Shown piece by piece: positions 54,410 to 64,000 of a stretch of 64,000 bases of DNA (its first letter is position 1; each line of letters opens with the position of its first letter). The notes under the pieces are model-generated. The model did not search any database. It saw nothing but the letters and a program-made list of their open reading frames with translations, and was not told the origin of the DNA. The stretch is from positions 1 to 64,000 of the forward strand of contig JBAKBP010003170.1 of NCBI GenBank assembly GCA_037953745.1, given 5' to 3'. Both the position numbers and the translations under genes were made by a program. The DNA is from Lithodes maja. Lineage: Eukaryota; Arthropoda; Malacostraca; Decapoda; Lithodidae.

Positions 54410-56746
54410 ATGTCTAATACATCAGAACACAGTGATGGGTCAGGTCACGATACGGGCTCGGAGGGAGAAAGACCTGTGGAGTGGCTAGTCGATAGCGAGG
54501 AGGGTGCTAGAAGATTTTTAGAGGTGCCCCTTACCGCTGCCAGGCTGTTGAAGCTGAATAAGTATGGCTTAAAGTGTGTGGCAGGTCTTCAGGGTCACCA
54601 GGGTTTAAGTGGCATGAGGAAAGATCAGCTGAGGACTTTGATATTGGGTTTAGAAGGGAGAGACCTGGGTGGAGAGGTGACTGGGGGCCCCGGTCCCCAG
54701 CCCCCCCTCCACTCTACCCCCATATCAAACGTCAGGATGCCTGAATTTAGTACATACCCCCAAGTTGATGGTCAATGGCAGCGTGGAATTCAATCACAGG
54801 GACCCTCTCCATTAAATGCACCTTCCCCTCCTCAAGGGTTGACTCCAGATTTGTTGTTTCGGTTTGAGATGGCCAAGGTTGAGGTTGCTAGAGCTCAGGT
54901 TGAGGCTGCTAGAGCTCAGGCTAAGGCTGCAGAGAGAACAGCTATACGAGAGGCTGAACTGCAGGCAGAGTCTACTAGGTATCGGGCTGACAGGGAGCTG
55001 GAGAGATCTCGAGTGGAGGTAACAGGGCGAAATATTGGGGGAGGTAACAGACATCGGGACCAATCATTGTCGCACCTGCTTAAACTAGTTCCTGTGTTCG
55101 ATGAATTATGTGTGACTGAGTTTTTTATGCGATTTGAGAAGAAGTGTCAGGAACACCAGTGGCCTCAGGAAAAGTGGGCAGCATTAGTTTCATCAAGACT
55201 CCTAGGAAAGGGGCTAAAAGCGTATGATGCACTACCTTTAGAGTCCTGTGTAGTTTATGATGAGCTAAAGAAGGCTGTGCTACGGGCCTATGAGTTACAA
55301 CCAGAAACTTACCGCTTGAAGTTTCGGGGTGTTACTAAGGGCAAGGATAGTACCTTCCTAGAACACGCCCGGAACTTGTCTGATGCACTACGACATTGGC
55401 TGCGTTCTGAGAGGGCAGCTACTTTTGAGGAGTTGAGTGAGCTGGTTCTCTTGGAGCAGTTCTTTAAGTGCACAGGCGGGGACTTAACATTAAACATAAA
55501 GGAAAAAAATCCTAGAACTCTCCAGGAGGCAGCAGAAATGGCTGACCTCCGACTGTCATTAATTCGAGGGTGCGGAGCAGCAGCTAGGAGTGAGTCGGGT
55601 GCAAAGGATCGTACCCCTCCCCCTCCCAAGAATTTTGATACACATAAATACACAAAACCATCTAGCACTGACAATAAAACTGAACATAAACCAAATACCG
55701 TCCCGTATAAGAAGTCTAATGGTACCTCCCACTCCCAAGGGAAACTAAAGAGTAAAGAGTGCTTTGCATGTCACAAGGAGGGTCACTTTGCAAATGCTTG
55801 TCTGAACAAGCCACCAAACAAGGTTGTGTCATTGGCCCGCAGCATAGGGATGTCGCCTATATCTTCTGAGTTTGCCAAGGGTAGTTCGTCAGAGGGTGGG
55901 ACACAGCCTGTGTTCAAGAGTCCGGAAGGCTCGAACCCTGTCCGCGACGTCTTTGGGGGTCATAGAGGGCATGGTTTTGTGAGGTGGGCTGGCGAAAGGC
56001 GAGGAGTTAAGCTATTGCGTGATACGGGGGCTTCTCAGACCTTGTTAAAGAACTTTACTGGTAGACCGATTAACGCTGCTCGGGTGGTGGTAGTTCAGGG
56101 GATCAATGCTACGAAGTCCTACCCGCTGGTGCGGATGGAGCTGGAGCTGGAGGTGGGTGGTGTGGCGAAGGAGCTGGATGTAGGAATTGTAGAGAACTTG
56201 CCTGTTGGGGGCGTCGACCTCCTCCTTGGCAACGACTTTGCGGTGCCTGCTTCTAAGGTTTCACCCTTGGTCGTTGCCGAGAAGGCGGCCGACGTTAGTA
56301 GGGAGGAACAGGAGTGGGTTGAGAAGTGTAGCGTACAAACCATGGCGTGTGTTGTGATGCGTTCTCAGACATCCAGAGCCTTGCAGCCACCACCTCAGTC
56401 TATCATACCGCGGAGGAAAGGTCACAAGAAAACGGGAAGTGTTGGTCAATTGGAGAGTTTTGAGCCGGCAGTGTTTCTTGGTGACTCATTATTGGCACCT
56501 ATGTTAGAGTCTGGAGAGGCCCCGGGGCCTGTCACCGCTAGTGCAGGTGCAGGGCAGGAAGAGACTCTGCGACAGCATCGTTATGCGCAGCGTGAGGAAA
56601 GGATGGCTCAGCGGGACATTGGAGGTGGAAATAAATTATTTAAGATGAACTTGGATAATCTCGCACCTGCTGATATATGTTCCTTGCAGCTGGAAGATCC
56701 TGAAGTCAGGGCGTGTGGTAATGGTGCTGTCGAACTGGAGAGATGA
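54410..56746 (+). CDS. gag-pro: Gypsy copy 2 gag-protease polyprotein
   Basis: 778 residues. An acidic N-terminus is followed by a coiled, Ala/Glu/Arg-rich stretch (about residues 150-200, from a VEAARAQ-type repeat), then a capsid region at about 220-390 whose C-terminal part (LRSERAATFEELSELVLLEQ) resembles the SCAN domain. The CCHC zinc knuckle CFACHKEGHFANAC is at 451-464. An aspartic protease has LLRDTGASQTLL at about 535-546 and DLLLGNDF at about 603-610. The frame closes with TGA at 56744-56746, just inside the integrase reading frame, which lies at +1 (equivalently -2). The ATG at 54410 starts the open frame and is conserved in copy 1. SCAN-like capsids are characteristic of Gmr1-like elements. 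Confidence 0.93.
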   Translation: MSNTSEHSDGSGHDTGSEGERPVEWLVDSEEGARRFLEVPLTAARLLKLNKYGLKCVAGLQGHQGLSGMRKDQLRTLILGLEGRDLGGEVTGGPGPQPPLHSTPISNVRMPEFSTYPQVDGQWQRGIQSQGPSPLNAPSPPQGLTPDLLFRFEMAKVEVARAQVEAARAQAKAAERTAIREAELQAESTRYRADRELERSRVEVTGRNIGGGNRHRDQSLSHLLKLVPVFDELCVTEFFMRFEKKCQEHQWPQEKWAALVSSRLLGKGLKAYDALPLESCVVYDELKKAVLRAYELQPETYRLKFRGVTKGKDSTFLEHARNLSDALRHWLRSERAATFEELSELVLLEQFFKCTGGDLTLNIKEKNPRTLQEAAEMADLRLSLIRGCGAAARSESGAKDRTPPPPKNFDTHKYTKPSSTDNKTEHKPNTVPYKKSNGTSHSQGKLKSKECFACHKEGHFANACLNKPPNKVVSLARSIGMSPISSEFAKGSSSEGGTQPVFKSPEGSNPVRDVFGGHRGHGFVRWAGERRGVKLLRDTGASQTLLKNFTGRPINAARVVVVQGINATKSYPLVRMELELEVGGVAKELDVGIVENLPVGGVDLLLGNDFAVPASKVSPLVVAEKAADVSREEQEWVEKCSVQTMACVVMRSQTSRALQPPPQSIIPRRKGHKKTGSVGQLESFEPAVFLGDSLLAPMLESGEAPGPVTASAGAGQEETLRQHRYAQREERMAQRDIGGGNKLFKMNLDNLAPADICSLQLEDPEVRACGNGAVELER

Positions 56747-58007
56747 TGGGGATGCGCAGCCTGGTGATTTTTTCTTGTCCGAGGGGATCTTGTATCGGAG
56801 ACATCAGGATCCCAAGAAAAAGTGGGATGGCGGGTCAGGATTAGTGGACCAGTTAGTAGTACCGAGGGTGTGCCGTGAGAGCTTATTGAGATTAGCTCAT
56901 GATGTGCCTTTGGCAGGGCACCTAGGGGCACGTAAGATGGAGGCAGCTCTGAGCAAGCTTTTCTGGTGGCCTGGGTTAAAGGCGAGTGTCGTGTCATGGG
57001 TGTCACAGTGTCACACTTGTCAAGTTGTTGGGAAACCCAATCAGGTCATCCCGAGAGCCCCGTTACAACCCATCCCTGTCATCGGGCCGCCCTTCAGCAA
57101 AGTAGTTATCGATATGGTTGGCCCATTGCCCCCCAATAGTGCCGGCAATAAATTTTTACTAACTGTAATGGATGTAGCAACACGGTATCCAGATGCTTAC
57201 CCCATGCGCAACGGGATGGCTAAGACTGTTGTCAAAAACCTACTTGTCTATTTCTCTCGTTATGGCTACCCTCAGGAGATCCAGTCTGATCAGGGATCCA
57301 ATTTTACTTCTGCTCTGTTTAAGCAGACCATGCAGCAACATGGGATAGTGTCTGTGGTGTCATCTGCCTACCATCCCGAGAGTCAGGGAGTTTTTGAAAG
57401 GTGGCACTCGACTCTCAAGAGTATGTTGCGGTGTTATTGCATGGAAAATGGGAAGGACTGGGATCTAGGTCTCCCATACGTTTTATTTGCTGCGAGAGAA
57501 GTACCTGGGGAGAGCTTGGGATTTAGCCCGAACGAGTTGGTTTTTGGACACAGGGTCAGGGGGCCCCTCCACATAGTCAACGAGATCTGGGAGGGAGTCA
57601 CAAAGCCATGCTCGCTTCTAAAGTATGTTGTTGAAAGCCGTGAGAGAATGCTAAAGAGCCTGGAGGTAGCAGGTCGGAACCTTAAGAGTTCACAAGCTCA
57701 GATGAAGGACAGATACGACCAGACGGTGAAGCTGAGGGAGTTTGAAGTAGATCAGGAGGTACTGATACTACTGCCTCTGGTGGGACACCCCTTGTCTGCC
57801 AAGTATTCTGGTCCGTATCGGGTTGTAAGTAAGGTTTCTGATCTAGACTATTTAGTAGCTACTCCTGATCGTAAGAAAAAGAACCAACTTTGCCATGTAA
57901 ATCTGATGAAAGAGTATGTGAGGCGCCCCTCCGAGCTTCTCACTGTCCCGGTGTTGATCTGCAGCGATCGAGGTGGAGAAGGACAGTCAAGCTGCGGGGG
58001 AGGATAA
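56715..58007 (+). CDS. int: Gypsy copy 2 integrase
   Basis: 430 residues counted from a GTG at 56715; the true entry is probably by frameshift from gag-protease, since no ATG precedes the conserved part closely. HHCC zinc domain: His62, His69, Cys99 and Cys102. Catalytic triad: Asp133 in VIDMVGPL, Asp192 in SDQGSNF and Glu228 in GVFERW, with the expected D-X35-E spacing. The C-terminal GPY/F module (SAKYSGPYRV) is at about 361-370. It stands before the RT, unlike ordinary gypsy elements. The last 35 bp overlap the start of the RT frame, which is offset by +1. Confidence 0.93.
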   Translation: MVMVLSNWRDDGDAQPGDFFLSEGILYRRHQDPKKKWDGGSGLVDQLVVPRVCRESLLRLAHDVPLAGHLGARKMEAALSKLFWWPGLKASVVSWVSQCHTCQVVGKPNQVIPRAPLQPIPVIGPPFSKVVIDMVGPLPPNSAGNKFLLTVMDVATRYPDAYPMRNGMAKTVVKNLLVYFSRYGYPQEIQSDQGSNFTSALFKQTMQQHGIVSVVSSAYHPESQGVFERWHSTLKSMLRCYCMENGKDWDLGLPYVLFAAREVPGESLGFSPNELVFGHRVRGPLHIVNEIWEGVTKPCSLLKYVVESRERMLKSLEVAGRNLKSSQAQMKDRYDQTVKLREFEVDQEVLILLPLVGHPLSAKYSGPYRVVSKVSDLDYLVATPDRKKKNQLCHVNLMKEYVRRPSELLTVPVLICSDRGGEGQSSCGGG

Positions 58008-59481
58008 TTGGGATTGTCATGTTTCCGCGGATCAGTGGGCGGGGAATTCTAGACAAGTGGCTCACGAGTTGATATTGCACCTGCCTGAGCAACAGCGTGT
58101 AGCTGTGCAGCACTTGTTTGATTCAAACCCAGCTGTTTTCGCGGAGCATCCTGGTCTCACTACTCAGGCGGTGCATGATGTCGATGTTGGGGACCACCCG
58201 CCCTTTAAATCAGTGCCATACCGTGTTCCCCCTATTAAATTACCAGCACTTAGGGAAGAGCTGGATTATATGCTGAAACGTGGGCTGATTTCTGAAGGTG
58301 CAGTAAGGTGGACTTCCCCAGTCACACTGCAGCCCAAACCAGATGGCAAGGTGCGGTTTTGTATAGATTTCCGCAGGTTGAATGGTTTAACCCCCACAAA
58401 TGCCTACCCTCTCCCTCGCGTGGACGACAGTGTGGATAAGATAGGAAAAGCCAAGTTCCTCACTAAGATAGACCTTGTTAAGGGATATTGGCAAGTGCCC
58501 TTGTCTGAGCGAGCGCGAGAGGTGTGTGGGTTTGTGGTGGACGGTGCCACATATCGTTGCCATGTTATGCCATACGGGCTGAAAAATGCCCCTGCAACGT
58601 TTCAGAAATTAATGAACGACATTGTAGCCGACATTCCCAACTGTACGGTGTACCTAGATGATGTCATAATATACGACGAGGATTTTAACAGTCACTGTGC
58701 TCACATCGGACAGCTTTTTAATAAACTGAATGAAGCAGGTTTGGTGGTAAACCTGGGTAAGTGCGATTTTGTCAAAGCCACAGTTTTGTACCTGGGGTTC
58801 GAGGTGGGGATGGGTCAGGTGTGCCCTCCACAGACAAAGATCAAAGCCATCGATCAGTTTCCCCAGCCTACGACTAAGAAACAAATCATGCGGTTTCTAG
58901 GTATGATAGGCTATTATCGTCGCTTCATCAAAGGCTATTCGACTGTACTTGCACCTTTAACTGACTTATTATCTAAGGACAAGAAGTTCCGGTGGGTTCC
59001 TGAGTGTGCAGAGGCGTTTTCCTTGGTGAAACACCTGTTATGTACCCACCCCATACTCAGGGCCCCGGACTTCAGCAGACCTTTTCAGCTGGCGACTGAT
59101 GCCAGTGGCGTAGGGGCTGGGGCTGTCTTGTTACAGACAGATGATGAAGGTATCGAACATCCAGTGAGTTTTTACAGTAAAAAATTCAATAGTGCACAAA
59201 GGAATTACTCTGTAATTGAAAAAGAACTCCTGGCGATAGTGCTGGCGCTCAGGCACTTCGATGTATATGTTCCTGCTTTCGGACCAGTCGTAGTGGTTTA
59301 TACCGATCATCACCCTCTGAAATTCTTGAATCAGTTTCATAACCGGAATATGAGGCTGACCAGGTGGTCACTCATGCTTCAGGAGTATAATCTGGACATA
59401 CGCCATATTGCCGGTTCTGATAACGTGATAGCGATTGTCTATCAAGGGTGGATGATGTTGGTTAGACTGCCACAGGATTGA
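57973..59481 (+). CDS. Gypsy copy 2 reverse transcriptase / RNase H
   Basis: 502 residues. RT: FCIDFRRLNGLTP at about 129-141, KIDLVKGYWQ with catalytic Asp167, MPYGLKNAPATFQ, and VYLDDVIIY with the YLDD at 227-230. RNase H: LATDASG with Asp376, IEKELLAIV with Glu418, and YTDHHPLKF with Asp445. The expected end, a DNVIADALSR-type motif, is replaced by DNVIAIVYQG; one missing base near 59430 would restore the motif, and copy 1 has the same change. No integrase or chromodomain follows, since integrase is upstream. All catalytic residues are present. Confidence 0.93.
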   Translation: MEKDSQAAGEDNWDCHVSADQWAGNSRQVAHELILHLPEQQRVAVQHLFDSNPAVFAEHPGLTTQAVHDVDVGDHPPFKSVPYRVPPIKLPALREELDYMLKRGLISEGAVRWTSPVTLQPKPDGKVRFCIDFRRLNGLTPTNAYPLPRVDDSVDKIGKAKFLTKIDLVKGYWQVPLSERAREVCGFVVDGATYRCHVMPYGLKNAPATFQKLMNDIVADIPNCTVYLDDVIIYDEDFNSHCAHIGQLFNKLNEAGLVVNLGKCDFVKATVLYLGFEVGMGQVCPPQTKIKAIDQFPQPTTKKQIMRFLGMIGYYRRFIKGYSTVLAPLTDLLSKDKKFRWVPECAEAFSLVKHLLCTHPILRAPDFSRPFQLATDASGVGAGAVLLQTDDEGIEHPVSFYSKKFNSAQRNYSVIEKELLAIVLALRHFDVYVPAFGPVVVVYTDHHPLKFLNQFHNRNMRLTRWSLMLQEYNLDIRHIAGSDNVIAIVYQGWMMLVRLPQD

Positions 59482-59794
59482 GGGTTGAGTGTGGAGGAAA
59501 ATAGGCTGTCACTGTAGTTCAGCCAAAAAAAAACAAATTAAAAAAGCAAAAACCTTATAAAAATTCTTTATTTTTTATAACGTGTAGAATTTTGTATAAG
59601 ATGTTGTAGCAGTATCTAAGTTGAATGTTTTCGCTTATTGTCGCTGAGTTAGTTGAACTTGCTCGGTGGAGCGCAACAGTCTTTATTTTTTTTTTTTATA
59701 TATAGTGCCTTGTGTCGCAACAGTGTGTGGTACTATGAGAAGCTTTCTGTTAGATATGAAGAACTTAGTCAAGGGTCTTATATCTTGGGGGAGG
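59482..59794 (+). other. Gypsy copy 2 3' region with polypurine tract
   Basis: Non-coding; GGGGGAGG at 59787-59794 abuts LTR 3. Confidence 0.8.
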
Positions 59795-61693
59795 TGTTAC
59801 GCTTCTGCATAGTAACCACGTGCGGGCATGCGCGCGCGTCGGCTGCCCAGCCGTTTAGAAACCGGCTGGTGGTAGCCGGCCGGTAGGCTTTCCCTTAGTA
59901 TATATCCTACGACAATGTAACTAATGTCTGGGATATTCTTATGTTGTTTCACAGCTTGAAGCTGCCCTTATTCTTAACCAACGCATCTTAGTATATTTTA
60001 TTCTCGATAGTTGATTGTTTCATTATAATATATAAGATGTAAGTCTAGTGAGAGTGGGAGGAGACGAGCGGGAGAGAGAGACCGGCTTGGGGACGTTGCT
60101 TCGCGCGGAGAGTCCAGCTTGGGACGAGCCTGAAGCGTTGCCACATGCATTTGATTGCAACGTTAGGCTTAGTTTCGACTCACGCACGGGGTAGAGGATT
60201 TTGACCAGGCAACTGTGTTGAGTGTTGCCAAGCCTGGGATGTATTCTGCATGCCTAGGGTGGGGTCCAGACAGATTCAAGATTCAGAGCTCACCTCATTG
60301 TCGTACCCTTCGGACCCCCTTGATATCTATCCCTCTCAACCCCACTTAGAAACGTTCTCTCTTACTTTGTATACCTTCTTTCCACTACTTCACCAATCTA
60401 TTTAATTATCCCATCCCCTTGATAGACCTTATATCTATTATTGTATTAACGACGAGCTCTCAGATAACTAGATAGGATTTTGGGCCTTATGCAGGGATGT
60501 AATTGTTAATGAGACCTAGGAAGCTTTTTTGTTGTCTCATATTTGGTGGTTTCATGCTTGCTGGTGTGTTCTTGTGTCAGGTTAGCAGGGGCTAGACCGG
60601 AGGGGAGGCTTTTTGCGATCCTTTAAGTAAAGTCTGCTGGTGCGAGTCCCGTGGACCCGCACGACTTTATTAGGATACCCGTGGGAGTCTGGGGGCATTT
60701 TCTTGTCTGTGTCCCTGTGTGTCTAGCGTTGTGTTGTGTGAGGGCCCTTGCCTAGTCCACTCAGCACTGCGCTAGCGTCTTGCTTTTGTTTTAGGGTCGC
60801 CAGGAGAGAGTCAGATAATTGCGATCTGAGTCTCTCAAGAGAACACCCTTTCAATTAGAGTAATTTGGCGCACAGACCTGGGAACGTCCCTAGGCTAGAG
60901 CAGGTGGCTCAGCCCGGGTATCCGAAGCCTATATCCTTCCGGCTAGACCTCTGCCACCTGGCAGATTAACAGCTAGGGGTTTATTATCTCTGTATGCTTG
61001 TTATTGTGCCACAGTTTACCGTTTTTGTGAGCATTGTGAGTCAGGGTGTGGCTTAGAGACTCTGTCCGAGCAGGCTTGCCTGACTAAGAGTGAGAAGCAC
61101 ACCTGTATGTGGTTATGTTGCGAGTTGCTGCTTTAATTTAATTATACCTATGCCATTATACACTGTATGGCCTATCACTAGTATTTATTCCTGCTTATGA
61201 GTTAAGAGTTCTCTAAATCCGTAACGTACTTTCTTTGCTAAGCATCAGATCCTACAGTAGCCGCATGCAGTTTAGAAACCCGCATCTTGTCTACCTGTAC
61301 GATGTTTTGAGGACTGTTTGCTTTCACCTTCTTTCACGCAGGGGTGATTAGTTGTATTAATTAACGTAACGTTAAATGTACTTTCTTCTAGTTTGTTATT
61401 AAATTGTTTCTGCAATTTAATTCCGTTATCTATCTTTTCCTTGAAGCTTTAAGTCAACTTAATTGTGTGATCTTTTATATAGCCTGCTTGACTATCAGCA
61501 GTCTATAGTGCGTGCACCCTGTAACCGAGTAATAGGATACCTCGTTGTCCAGGCAGGACTCTTGACGGTTTAGGGTGGTTTGTTGCCTGGGTTTATAGAT
61601 AAGGGTTGGATCTAGCGTTTTCCGTTGTTGCTTGTTGCCGCATACCTAGTCCAATAGAAAGAGCCCAGTGTTTATATATCCCAGGATGTAACA
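59795..61693 (+). repeat. Gypsy LTR 3 (3' LTR)
   Basis: TGTTACG to GATGTAACA, about 1.9 kb, near-identical to LTR 1 and to LTR 2 without its MITE. Followed by AACG, the right half of the target duplication, and then the DIRS-A3 leader. Confidence 0.94.
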
Positions 61694-61697
61694 AACG

Positions 61698-61967
61698 CCA
61701 TACTGGTCTTTTATATTATGTGAGAGGGTATTCTTAACTTTCTTTAGACATGTCTAGATATTCGGAAATCTTTATAGAACCCCGCCGCGTAGCGAGCTGT
61801 GATCGTTGTGACATTACGTCTCGTTACCCGGCGGGTTATTAACACTTGTGTGCGAACATGTTGGGTTAACCTTATGAGCATTAATTCCTAGAAATTTTCT
61901 TTTTTCCAGAGCTGGGCTCCGGCGGACCAATACAGAACCTGCAGTAGTTTTCCCACCAGTCTCTGTC
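61698..61967 (+). other. DIRS-A3 leader, resumed
   Basis: Matches the last part of the DIRS-A1 leader (13480-13749), including TTACCCGGCGG and the TTTTTTCCAG stretch shortly before the gag ATG. Confidence 0.85.
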
Positions 61968-64000
61968 ATGGCTACCTTTGCCCCAGTTTTTGCTTTATGC
62001 ATTACCCCAACCTGTGCCGGTATCCCTCTTTTTGCGCACACTCTTTGTATCAAGTGTGTTAAATTTCTAGACCGTTCAAGGGGGCTGTGGGTGATGCGCA
62101 ACTGTTCCTTTTGCTCCCAACTAAGTGTCAAAGTCCTCCAAGATAATGATAAGACCGCAACGGTCGCCTTACGAGAAGTTCGGCAACAAATGTCAGCGTA
62201 TACTACGATTGTGGCTCATAAGTCACTTCAATGTGACAATGTCCCTCTTTGGGATAGGCTTCTTCTTGAGCACCCTCCCCCTAAACGTTCCTCTCGAGTA
62301 ACTAGTCGTAAGCCGGCGGAGACTGGACAGGGTTCTGTGTCATCTCCTGCCCCTGCTACTTCGAAACGTCAACGTGAGCCTACACCCCCGGCGGCAGCCT
62401 CCTCGTCTCGGGAGAGATCTCGGTCTAGGTCACCTCTCAGACACCAGCCACCCAGTCTTGCCTCTTCACCATCGAGTAAGAAGAGTAAGACAGAAAGTTC
62501 CACCAGTGGTCACGGCGATAAATCCTCCAAATCGAAGAGTAGTTCACGGTCACACCGCAGCCATAAATCTTCGAAAAAGGATTCCCATGATAGAAAGGCC
62601 TCCCGACATTCGCCAGTTTCTAGTACTTCTCGTCATACCTCTACCCCAGACAGAGTTTGTGTTCGGTCTCAAGGGTCCAGTATAGTGCCTGTACCTAAAG
62701 ATGATTTACCCATTAACATTTTAACCCTGGATTTGGAGAGTTCCGGGAGCTCAGTGGTTGAGAGTGTTTCGGACTCCCAAGGGAGTGTAGGCCAAGGCCT
62801 AGGTGTTTGGCGATATTCTCGACCGGGGCCTGACCACCCACTTCCGGCTCAAACTATTCACACAGTGGCTGACGTCCACCGGGACGCGGCGATCCCATCC
62901 TCTATTCCTGACTTATCTTGGCAACAAGATGGTACCCCAGCTTCGGCGGGATCTTCTCAGGAGGAACAGGATGATAAAGACGAGGTTTCGATTATATCGG
63001 ATATGGAAGGGCAAGAGTCAGGTTCAGGTTTAGACGCCGCACAAGATCTTAATGATTCACCAGTGAGTACATCATCAAATCAATTTGTCACTGCACAGGA
63101 AATTGATGGGCTACTAAGTAATGCTTTATCTAAATTTTTTGGCCAACAGCAGGAAACTCCCACAGTGGACTTGGGAGCTCCCACGACAAGCTCTACGGTA
63201 CGGCCTCTGATGACTTCTATTGCTTTGACTCAGATCCCTCACCCTCCCTCTATGTCACCATCGGTGGTTACTAGGCCTGCTACGGCGGCATTGACCACTT
63301 CGAATGTAAGGGTTATAACGGATGTCAATCCGCCCCCTCTAGACAGAGCGCCTCTCAGAAAGGTAGCTATGCCCTTGCTTTACGGACCAGACGAGTCATG
63401 GGTCCTTTTGACCCCCACTAAACCAGAGCTCGCCCAACCTACCTTGTCAGGGGAACTCCCAGTGCTGCGTGAGTGGGTCATCCAGGGCAATATATCTAAG
63501 AAATTAAGGGCCTTGGATACTTTGGGGAATGTACTAGATGTCAACATCAAGGCTATACCTAGTTATTATCACCAGGACTATTTTGTTTATACTGCTAAGC
63601 CTGCTTTACCCTCTGCCTCAGCTTCAAAATTGTTTTCTGACTGGTCTAAGCATGATGGGTTTAATGACATTAAGACACTGTCAGCTCTCACTCCAGAACT
63701 CGATTTGCAAACCGTCACAGACGCAGAAGCTAATCCAGTCTTGAAGGTGGGGCAGTTGGGTCCAGGACCTTGGGTGGAATGGGAGACAGAGGCTCAAAAC
63801 TTTGCGACCACATTTACTTCCAAAACTTCCCACCAGATCCCTTAAGATACTCATTCTTGGTTCTCCATGCCAGTGTGTTCTGCCGGCGGAGTCCCTTCAG
63901 CTTTGTTTGCTTTCTTAGCTGCCCCTAAAATTAATCTTTGTGAGCTAAAAGACCCTTTCACTACTCCTACCCCAACTCACCTAGACCGAGAATTTAGGCT
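61968..64000 (+). pseudogene. DIRS-A3 gag-like protein, partial, one nonsense codon
   Basis: Starts MATFAPVFALCITPTCAGIP and follows the DIRS-A1 gag protein along its length: Cys-rich N-terminus, SR/KS-rich stretch (SRERSRSRSPLRHQ), then MPLLYGPDESW and KLFSDWSKHDG. A TAA at 63843-63845 replaces a CAA seen in DIRS-A1 (HQIPQESHSW there). The frame stays open after it to the window edge, so the protein is cut at 625 residues by a single change. The remainder lies outside the window. Confidence 0.9.

Larger units (their letters stand above)
41082..61693 (+). mobile_element. Gmr1-like Ty3/gypsy array: LTR-internal-LTR-internal-LTR
   Basis: Three near-identical LTRs of 1.9 kb (each TGTTACG...GTAACA) separate two internal regions. 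The outer flanks carry one 4-bp duplication, AACG (41078-41081 and 61694-61697). Each internal region encodes gag-protease, integrase and RT-RNase H in that order. Integrase before RT is the copia-like arrangement known in gypsy-lineage elements as Gmr1-like. No envelope ORF is present. Copy 1 (42982-51661) is heavily interrupted; copy 2 (54196-59794) is nearly intact. Small nucleotide differences between copies suggest recent origin. Confidence 0.9.
39243..64000 (+). mobile_element. DIRS-A3: DIRS-A copy split by the gypsy array, runs off the window
   Basis: The left terminal repeat and leader are at 39243-41081, and the element resumes at 61694 with the rest of the leader and the gag-like ORF. 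The gypsy array (41082-61693) is inserted at AACG; the corresponding uninterrupted leader at about 37730-37740 reads TATAAACGCCATGCTGG, which confirms the join. It shares the leader duplication with the non-autonomous copy, so these two are the closer relatives. Confidence 0.92.

Overview
This window is eukaryotic repetitive DNA, almost entirely transposable elements (TEs) nested inside one another. I see no bacterial operon, rRNA, tRNA or CRISPR, and no confident host gene; one possible host exon is listed at low confidence. The mix of DIRS1-like tyrosine-recombinase retrotransposons, a Penelope-like element, several non-LTR elements, a Ty3/gypsy element and many TTAA-target miniature elements fits an invertebrate. 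DIRS1-like elements are known to be widespread in Decapoda, so a decapod crustacean is my best guess, but this is inference and no marker gene proves it.

Layout. 1-1610 is a G-rich 38-bp minisatellite of about 40 units, followed by two diverged copies of an unknown dispersed repeat (1603-2030 and 2360-2690). 2791-11735 is one old minus-strand non-LTR retrotransposon (LINE-A) broken into four pieces by three insertions: a pogo-like MITE (3808-4579), a 5-kb Penelope-like element (5230-10253) and a TTAA element (10354-11421). The Penelope-like element itself carries a foldback pogo-like MITE and a TTAA MITE. 11848-20528 is a complete-looking DIRS element (DIRS-A1) with inverted terminal repeats, internal complementary region, gag-like ORF, RT/RNase H ORF and tyrosine recombinase. 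20529-26872 holds a decayed LINE-B 3' end, a candidate host exon, a nested TTAA-MITE cluster, a 93-bp tandem repeat and a 5'-truncated LINE-B. 27107 to about 39194 is a second, GC-rich and decayed DIRS (DIRS-B), interrupted by a LINE-C fragment and by a 3-kb non-autonomous DIRS-A derivative. 39243-64000 is a third DIRS-A copy, split in its 5' leader by a 20.6-kb gypsy-type array (41082-61693) and running off the right edge.

The gypsy array has the form LTR-internal-LTR-internal-LTR inside a single 4-bp target duplication (AACG). Both internal regions read gag-protease, then integrase, then RT-RNase H. This is the copia-like order known from Gmr1-like Ty3/gypsy elements, and the gag carries a SCAN-like segment, as Gmr1-like capsids do. 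Copy 2 is nearly intact; copy 1 is broken by a TTAA MITE, an inverted duplication, a second MITE containing a solo LTR of a sister family, and an AT-rich patch.

The second highlight is the Penelope-like element. Its GIY-YIG nuclease domain lies N-terminal to the RT, the permuted order described for Naiad/Chlamys-type elements. Because both flanks are the two halves of LINE-A, the GIY-YIG and RT belong to one insertion.

The window is useful as an insertion archive. Several insertions have their empty site in the same window or can be removed in silico to restore an open frame, which fixes boundaries, target duplications and relative ages without outside data.
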